NCBI GenBank assembly: GCA_025455635.1
Contig: JALOMF010000090.1
Location: 1 to 10,906, forward strand
Direction of reading: 5' to 3'
Source of the DNA: Saprospiraceae bacterium
GTDB lineage: Bacteria; Bacteroidota; Bacteroidia; Chitinophagales; Saprospiraceae
DNA: 10,906 bases
Below are positions 6,487 through 10,906 of this stretch, in pieces. The position numbers and the translations under genes are program-made. How positions within the stretch are numbered: position 1 is the stretch's first letter; each line of letters begins with the position of its first letter. The notes under the pieces were generated by a model. The model worked only from the letters and a program-made list of their open reading frames with translations. It was not told the DNA's origin and ran no database searches.

Positions 6487-7926
6487 ATGAAAAATATTGT
6501 GTGTTTTTACCTGCTGTGCCTACTGCCTTTGCTTGCAGCTTCGCAAACAGTCACCATGTCGGAGCAGGTCGTGCTCCGCGACGAAACCTCCTACGACATT
6601 TTCAGCGACGACCGAGGCAATGTGCTCCTCTTCAAGGGCAAGGGCTTTGAGGCGCAGGTGCAAGGCTTTGACGCCAACTTGCGCCTGAGCTGGGAAAAGG
6701 ACCTGGAACTTGACCGGAAATCCCCCAATATCGAGGCTGTAGTGCAGGCCGAAAACGGAGGCTTCAACCTCATCTACCAGTTCCGCCAAAAGCTGACGCC
6801 CATCCTGAAAATCCACCGCTACAGCCCCGCTGCCAACCTCGTGGATTCCGTCACCATCAAGCGCTTTGACCAAGCTTTTTTCACGCCTAGCTTCGAAGTT
6901 GAATTTTCAGAGGATAAAAACATGGCACTGGCTTGGTTCGTAAAAGACCAGACCGAAATCCATGCCCTCGTCTTCGACATGCGCAAGATGAAAATCATCT
7001 GGGAAAAGTCCTTCATGCCGGAAAACATGCTCATGCACCGAGACTTCCTCCAGGCCATCGTGGACAACGACGGCAACATGCACTTCATCCTGAGCAAGGA
7101 CAATTTCACGAGCAGGCAGCGTTCGCATTTCATCGAAGTCTTCGATTTTGGCCCCAGCACCGACAGTACGCTGCGCCGCTACTCCATCCCCATGCAAGAC
7201 CACCTGACCTACGACGTGAAATTCGCTTTCGACAACCTCCACCACTCCCTAAAGGCTGGTGGCCTTTACACAAAAGACAACCTGAACAAGGCCGAGGGAA
7301 GCTATTTCCTAAGCGTCGAACAGGCTTCGCCCGATAATTACCTGGTCAAGTTCCACCCTTTCGACGAGGACTTCGTGGCAGTTTTAAGCGAAAAAGAAAA
7401 GGTCAAAAACAAGGGCATTCCAGAATCCACCGTCCAAAAAATCGTCATGCGCACCGACGGCGGGGTGCTACTCATTGGCGAACTCAACAGGGAGTTCATG
7501 CGGGGTACTGCCAACCCTGGCGTGTATGGCCGATCGGGCTTTAGGCCCATCACCGATTATTATTACGACGACGCCTTCCTCATCTCGATGCACCCCACCG
7601 GCGAAGTGCATTGGAAAAACATTCTCCACAAAAAACAATACTCGCAGGATGACAACGCCGCCTACTCGTCTTTTTTCTTGGTAAAAACCCCAGCTGCACT
7701 ACGCCTCGTCTTCAACGACGAAATCAAGAACGAGAACACCGTCAGCGAGTACGTCGTGCGGGCCAATGGCGAGTTCGACCGGAACGCCGTGATGAGCACC
7801 GAACGGCAAGACCTCCAACTCCGGCTTCGTGACGCCATTCAGGTGTCCGCCTACGACTTCGTGGTGCCCAGCGAGCGCCGTGGCCGGCTGCGGCTCGTGC
7901 GCATCAGTTTCAAAGGGGAAAAATAA
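6487..7926 (+). CDS. Exported protein of unknown function, possibly beta-propeller-like
   Basis: I do not recognise a characterised family. The 479-residue protein starts with a signal peptide (MKNIVCFYLLCLLPLLAAS, probable cleavage before QT) with no lipobox cysteine, so it is probably exported across the inner membrane. The ATG at 6487 is preferred to an in-frame one at 6466, which would put MQKLRFA before the signal sequence. The mature part is rich in short beta-strand patterns. Tryptophan-lysine motifs recur at the ends of presumed strands: LSWEKDL near 69, IIWEKSF near 172 and VHWKNIL near 376. Several segments resemble propeller blades, for example DNDGNMHFILS (193-203) and DDAFLISMHPTGEVHW (361-376). 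I see no transmembrane segment after the signal, no T9SS sorting domain and no catalytic motif. Neighbours (murQ, acyl-CoA dehydrogenase) give no functional hint. Confidence 0.85.
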   Translation: MKNIVCFYLLCLLPLLAASQTVTMSEQVVLRDETSYDIFSDDRGNVLLFKGKGFEAQVQGFDANLRLSWEKDLELDRKSPNIEAVVQAENGGFNLIYQFRQKLTPILKIHRYSPAANLVDSVTIKRFDQAFFTPSFEVEFSEDKNMALAWFVKDQTEIHALVFDMRKMKIIWEKSFMPENMLMHRDFLQAIVDNDGNMHFILSKDNFTSRQRSHFIEVFDFGPSTDSTLRRYSIPMQDHLTYDVKFAFDNLHHSLKAGGLYTKDNLNKAEGSYFLSVEQASPDNYLVKFHPFDEDFVAVLSEKEKVKNKGIPESTVQKIVMRTDGGVLLIGELNREFMRGTANPGVYGRSGFRPITDYYYDDAFLISMHPTGEVHWKNILHKKQYSQDDNAAYSSFFLVKTPAALRLVFNDEIKNENTVSEYVVRANGEFDRNAVMSTERQDLQLRLRDAIQVSAYDFVVPSERRGRLRLVRISFKGEK

Positions 7927-8027
7927 CCTACATCCACCCTCCCAAGCCTGGTTCTGGTTACGATTTAGTGCCCAACCAACAAGTTGCTGACTGCACACGG
8001 TCGAGCCTTAGCGAATATTCGCCAAAA

Positions 8028-8051
8028 TATTTTCAACAATAGTTGAAAATA
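8028..8051. promoter_or_regulatory. 10-bp inverted repeat (TATTTTCAAC / GTTGAAAATA) between the two operator copies
   Basis: TATTTTCAAC (8028-8037) and GTTGAAAATA (8042-8051) are perfectly complementary arms around AATA. The right arm contains the TTG that fits as the -33 promoter element. It could be a third binding site, for example for an activator overlapping -33. No T-run follows it on the plus strand, so it is a poor terminator for the gene ending at 7926. Confidence 0.5.
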
Positions 8052-8073
8052 AGGCCCCATGCCCTTAAATTTG
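8043..8073 (+). promoter_or_regulatory. Bacteroidota-type promoter of the acyl-CoA dehydrogenase gene
   Basis: TTG (8043-8045) is followed after 20 bp by TAAATTTG (8066-8073), an exact match to the -33/-7 promoter pattern of Bacteroidota. Transcription should start around 8079-8081, leaving a leader of about 40 nt. There is no Shine-Dalgarno sequence before the ATG at 8119, which is usual for this phylum. This is the best promoter in the window. Confidence 0.65.
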
Positions 8074-8118
8074 CCAGCGAATATTCGCTAAATCAAAACC
8101 ACCATAATTCAATCTGTC

Positions 8119-9906
8119 ATGACCGACACACTTGTAAAATCCAACCTCCTTAAAGGCGGCGAGTTTATCATCAAAGAAAGCGCCGCAGCCGATACCTTCA
8201 TTCCCGAAGACATCAACGAAGAACAGGCCATGGCCCGCCAAATGGTGCGGGACTACGCCAAGGAAGCCGGCGACAAGCCCCACAAGCTCGAATACCAAGT
8301 GGAACTGATGGAGCAAGCTGGCCAGCTCGGCCTGCTCGGCTGCCACATCCCCGAAGAATACGGCGGCACCCTGCTCGACACCAATGCCAACACCTTTATC
8401 AGTGAGGAACTTGGGCGCATGGGCGGCGGCTTCGCCACCACCATTGCAGCGCACACGGGCATCGGCATGTTGCCCATCCTCTATTTTGGCACCGAGGAGC
8501 TGAAGCTCAAATACCTGCCACGCCTCGCCTCCGGCGAATGGAAGGCCGCCTACTGCCTCACCGAACCCGGCAGCGGCTCCGACGCCCTCGCCGCCAAGAC
8601 CCGTGCCGACCTCAGCGCCGACGGGTCGCACTACCTCATCAACGGCCAGAAAATGTGGATTTCCAATGCGGGCTTCGCAAACATGTTCATCGTCTTCGCA
8701 CAGATTGACGGCGACAAGTTCACGGGCTTCGTAGTGGAGGCCGACACGCCCGGCATCACGCTCGGCGCCGAGGAACAGAAAATGGGCATCAAGGGCAGCA
8801 GTACCCGGCAGGTGTTTTTTGAAAACGTGAAAGTGCCCGCCAGCAATGTGCTCGGCCAAATCGGCAAAGGCCACCTCATCGCCTTCAATGCCCTCAATAT
8901 CGGGCGCTACAAGCTCGGCCTCATGTGCATGGGTGGCTCCAAGAAGGCCATCGCCACCAGCGTAAAATACGCCAATGAGCGCAAGCAGTTCGGCGAAGCC
9001 ATCGCCAATTTCGGGGCCATCAAGCACAAGCTGGCCGAGCAAACCATCCGCAATTTTGCCATCGAAAGCGCCTGCTACCGCATCTCCGATCTCATGGAGG
9101 ACAAGAAAAATGCCCTCATGGAACAGGGCGACAGCTATGCCGACGCTACCCTCAAGGCCGCCGAAGAATACGCCATTGAATGCGCCATCATCAAGGTCTA
9201 TGGCTCGGAAGTGACGGATTATGTGGTGGACGAAATGGTGCAGATACACGGCGGGCTTGGCTTCTCCGAGGAGTTCCCCGCCGCCCGTGCCTACCGGGAT
9301 GCCCGCATCAACCGCATCTACGAGGGCACCAATGAAATCAACCGCATGCTCATGGTCTCCCAGTTGCTCAAGCGGGCGATGAAAGGCCAAGTGGATATGG
9401 TCGGCCCGGCTTGGGAGGTGCAGAAGGAACTGGCTTCCATGCCTTCGATGGAAAGCCTCAGCGGCCTCTACGCCGAGGAAAAAAAGGCGCTGAAGGATTT
9501 CAAAAAAATCGTGCTGATGACCGCCGGGGCTGCCGTGAAAATGCAGATGGAGGGCCAGCTCGACATCAAGGAGGAGCAGGAAATCGTGATGAACGTGGCC
9601 GACATGATGATTGATGTTTACGCCGCCGAGTCGCTGCTGCTGCGGGTAGAGCGCCTGAACGACATGCCCGGCAAAGCGCACGACCAAGCCGTGTACGAAG
9701 CCATGCTGCGGGTGTTCTTCAACGACGCCACCAGCCGCATCACCAAGGCTGCCACCGATGCCATCGCCTCCTTTGCCGAAGGCGACCTGCTCAAAACCTT
9801 CCTAATGGGCGTGAAGCGCTTCACGAAATACCCGCCCGTCAATGTCAAAAACGCACGTCGCCTCGTGGCCGATACGCTGATTGCGGCTGACGATTATTGC
9901 TTTTAA
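8119..9906 (+). CDS. Acyl-CoA dehydrogenase, long FadE/VLCAD-like form
   Basis: This FAD enzyme catalyses the first step of fatty-acid beta-oxidation, making trans-2-enoyl-CoA and passing electrons to electron-transfer flavoprotein. At 595 residues it is about 200 longer than the classical short- and medium-chain enzymes. It matches the size of Bacillus FadE (YusJ) and mitochondrial VLCAD/ACAD9. Visible motifs are CLTEPGSGSDA (from about 146), the FAD-contacting MWISNAG (179-185), YANERKQFG (284-292), QIHGGLGF (375-382) and RIYEGTNEI. Glu402 in YEGT corresponds to the catalytic base of MCAD (Glu376). The alpha-helical C-terminal extension (about 410-595) is typical of the long form and may mediate dimerisation or membrane association. 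Chain-length preference cannot be read from the sequence. The gene has its own promoter and operator-like palindromes upstream and an intrinsic terminator downstream, so it appears to be a single-gene unit. Confidence 0.95.
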   Translation: MTDTLVKSNLLKGGEFIIKESAAADTFIPEDINEEQAMARQMVRDYAKEAGDKPHKLEYQVELMEQAGQLGLLGCHIPEEYGGTLLDTNANTFISEELGRMGGGFATTIAAHTGIGMLPILYFGTEELKLKYLPRLASGEWKAAYCLTEPGSGSDALAAKTRADLSADGSHYLINGQKMWISNAGFANMFIVFAQIDGDKFTGFVVEADTPGITLGAEEQKMGIKGSSTRQVFFENVKVPASNVLGQIGKGHLIAFNALNIGRYKLGLMCMGGSKKAIATSVKYANERKQFGEAIANFGAIKHKLAEQTIRNFAIESACYRISDLMEDKKNALMEQGDSYADATLKAAEEYAIECAIIKVYGSEVTDYVVDEMVQIHGGLGFSEEFPAARAYRDARINRIYEGTNEINRMLMVSQLLKRAMKGQVDMVGPAWEVQKELASMPSMESLSGLYAEEKKALKDFKKIVLMTAGAAVKMQMEGQLDIKEEQEIVMNVADMMIDVYAAESLLLRVERLNDMPGKAHDQAVYEAMLRVFFNDATSRITKAATDAIASFAEGDLLKTFLMGVKRFTKYPPVNVKNARRLVADTLIAADDYCF

Positions 9907-9930
9907 ATATTAGTTTTTACGAAAAAATAG

Positions 9931-9961
9931 AGGCAGTCCGGCAGCGGGCTGCCTTTTTTTT
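9931..9961 (+). terminator. Intrinsic terminator after the acyl-CoA dehydrogenase
   Basis: The stem AGGCAG (9931-9936) with CTGCCT (9949-9954), or an alternative inner stem GGCAG/CTGCC within 9940-9953, is followed by a run of eight T (9954-9961). It begins 24 bp after the stop codon at 9906. An A-rich stretch before the stem (9922-9927) means it might also work on the other strand. Confidence 0.85.
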
Positions 9962-10058
9962 GTAGCTATCCATGCCTGCTGTGCATTATGCTGTGCGTCG
10001 CTTTGTCATCCCGAAGGGAACCGTCCACGTCGTGCGGGCAAGCAACGCATAACGTGAC

Positions 10059-10099
10059 GGGAAATATGGCCTTTTGGTAAATAAAAGCCATATTTACCC
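10059..10099 (+). promoter_or_regulatory. Long hairpin ending one base before the mtnA start codon
   Basis: GGG-AAATATGGC (10059-10070) and TTTT (10072-10075) pair with AAAA (10083-10086) and GCCATATTT-A-CCC (10087-10099). This gives about 16 base pairs with two single-base bulges and a 7-nt loop. In the transcript it would occupy the region where ribosomes bind, so it could restrain mtnA translation; as DNA it could be a regulator site. It does not look like a SAM riboswitch. The remaining spacer (9962-10058) holds only a short TCCC-GAA-GGGA hairpin (10009-10019). Confidence 0.45.
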
Positions 10100-10100
10100 C

Positions 10101-10906
10101 ATGAAAATCCAAGGCCAACACTACCGCACCATCTGGCTGCACCCCGACGACCCCGACCTTATCGGGGCAGGCGAACGGGTCGTGCAAATCATTGACCAGC
10201 GCCACCTGCCGCACCGCTTCGTCATCGCCGACCTACGCAGCTTGGAGGACTTTGAGTTCGCCATCCGGGAAATGCTCGTGCGTGGCGCTCCGCTCATCGG
10301 TTCGGCAGCGGCCTACGGGATGTACGTGGCGGCTTTGCAGTTTTCCGCTTCGCAAAACTTTGAGGAAAAAATGCGGGAAGCCGCCGCCCGCCTGAAGGCC
10401 ACCCGCCCCACCGCCGTAAACCTTGCCTACGCCGTTGACCGTGTTTTGGCGGAAATGGCTTCCGGCAACACCATCACAGAGCAAACCCAACTTGCCCTGC
10501 AAACCGCTCACGACATCACCGAGGAAAGCGTCGCCCACTGCAAATCCATCGGCGAGCACGGCCTCAAGCTCATCGAAGCCATCCACCAAAGAAAATTGCA
10601 GCAGCCCCCCCAATCCGCAATCCGCAATCCGAAATCCGAAATCGTCAACATCCTCACCCACTGCAACGCCGGCTGGCTCGCCTGCATTGACCACGGCACG
10701 GCCACGGCACCCATCTACGCCGCCCACGACCGGGGCATCCCCGTACACGTCTGGGTGGACGAGACCCGCCCCCGCAACCAGGGCGCTTCGCTCACGGCTT
10801 TTGAACTGGCCGAACACGGCGTGCCGCACACCGTCATCGCCGACAACACGGGCGGCCACCTCATGCAGCACGGCCTGGTGGACATGGTCATCGTGGGCAC
10901 CGACCG
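10101..10906 (+). CDS. mtnA: Methylthioribose-1-phosphate isomerase MtnA, C-terminus cut by window edge
   Basis: MtnA converts 5-methylthioribose 1-phosphate to methylthioribulose 1-phosphate in the methionine salvage pathway. The visible 268 residues carry the family motifs VRGAPLIG (60-67), GEHGLKLI, ILTHCNAGWLA with Cys188, VDETRPRNQGASLTAFEL, and VGTD with Asp268 at the edge. Cys188 and Asp268 match catalytic Cys160 and Asp240 of the Bacillus subtilis enzyme, with the same spacing of 80 residues. The reading frame runs off the window, and about 100 residues should follow. Between GEHGLKLI and ILTHCNAG there are about 20 more residues than usual, created by a heptamer repeat listed separately. 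The start at 10101 gives the expected N-terminus (MKIQGQHYRTIWL). Other salvage genes are not visible. Confidence 0.95.
   Translation, partial: MKIQGQHYRTIWLHPDDPDLIGAGERVVQIIDQRHLPHRFVIADLRSLEDFEFAIREMLVRGAPLIGSAAAYGMYVAALQFSASQNFEEKMREAAARLKATRPTAVNLAYAVDRVLAEMASGNTITEQTQLALQTAHDITEESVAHCKSIGEHGLKLIEAIHQRKLQQPPQSAIRNPKSEIVNILTHCNAGWLACIDHGTATAPIYAAHDRGIPVHVWVDETRPRNQGASLTAFELAEHGVPHTVIADNTGGHLMQHGLVDMVIVGTD
10612..10643. repeat. AATCCG(C/A) heptamer array within mtnA
   Basis: Four tandem heptamers, AATCCGC twice then AATCCGA twice, followed by AATC, lie in frame inside mtnA and encode QSAIRNPKSEI (171-181). From general knowledge, such AATCCGC/AATCCGA arrays recur between genes in Bacteroidota and other bacteria, and their translations (IRNPKSEI on one strand, FGLRIADCG on the other) turn up in unrelated predicted proteins. 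Here the array falls in the linker before the catalytic-cysteine strand. Confidence 0.75.

Larger units (their letters stand above)
8008..8091 (+). promoter_or_regulatory. Two-site palindromic operator upstream of the acyl-CoA dehydrogenase
   Basis: The perfect palindrome GCGAATATTCGC occurs at 8011-8022 and 8077-8088, centres 66 bp apart. The copies share a 15-bp unit in inverted orientation: TTAGCGAATATTCGC at 8008-8022 and GCGAATATTCGCTAA at 8077-8091. The right copy sits where transcription from the promoter at 8043-8073 should start, 28 bp before the start codon. Two identical sites, one covering the start point, are what a dimeric repressor with a second upstream site would leave. A fatty-acid-responsive regulator (TetR or GntR type) is plausible from the downstream gene, but no regulator gene is in the window. 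Confidence 0.6.

Noticed and set aside
8065..9687. A 540-codon open frame on the minus strand opposite the acyl-CoA dehydrogenase
   Set aside because: It is almost entirely antisense to a highly conserved enzyme, its translation is low-complexity (rich in H, G, A, V, E), and it matches no family. Codon bias of the plus-strand gene keeps the opposite frame free of stops.
9962..10100. SAM riboswitch before mtnA, expected from the methionine-salvage role
   Set aside because: I could not find the conserved core or kink-turn of a SAM riboswitch; only the simple bulged hairpin and a 4-bp stem are visible.
10233..10871. A 212-codon open frame on the minus strand inside mtnA
   Set aside because: It is antisense to conserved MtnA motifs including the catalytic Cys and Asp regions, and its FGFRIADCGL segment is just the reverse reading of the heptamer array.

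Overview
The window looks like chromosomal DNA from a Bacteroidota bacterium, probably a moderately GC-rich member of the Saprospiria or a related group. Three things point there: large secreted proteins ending in the gliding-motility-associated (type IX secretion, type B) sorting domain, promoter-like sequences of the TTG-N19..24-TAnnTTTG type, and starts without a Shine-Dalgarno sequence. The lineage is an inference from these features; no rRNA or other marker gene is present.

Layout. On the minus strand, positions 1-4468 hold two tandem paralogous genes for cysteine-rich, PKD-containing surface or secreted proteins. The downstream copy runs off the left edge. A roughly 350-bp divergent spacer follows, and from there everything is on the plus strand: a YrdC/Sua5-like protein whose usual active-site residues are mostly replaced (4819-5418), MurQ, the N-acetylmuramic acid 6-phosphate etherase (5519-6337), an exported protein of unknown function (6487-7926), a long FadE/VLCAD-like acyl-CoA dehydrogenase (8119-9906) followed by a clear intrinsic terminator, and the start of mtnA, methylthioribose-1-phosphate isomerase (10101 to the right edge).

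The plus-strand genes are mostly separate housekeeping units: peptidoglycan recycling, fatty-acid beta-oxidation and methionine salvage. Spacers of 100-195 bp, each with its own palindromes, suggest independent transcription rather than one operon. I see no phage, insertion sequence, CRISPR array, tRNA, rRNA or recognisable defence system.

The points most worth following up are: (1) a compact promoter/operator upstream of the acyl-CoA dehydrogenase, with two copies of a perfect 12-bp palindrome around a third palindrome and a consensus Bacteroidota promoter; (2) the YrdC-like protein with a broken K-R-S-N tetrad; (3) the adhesin pair, which share 18 aligned cysteines while PKD motifs have decayed in one copy; (4) an array of AATCCG(C/A) heptamers read in frame inside mtnA; (5) a long hairpin ending one base before the mtnA start codon. 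Nothing here clearly amounts to a new multi-gene system.
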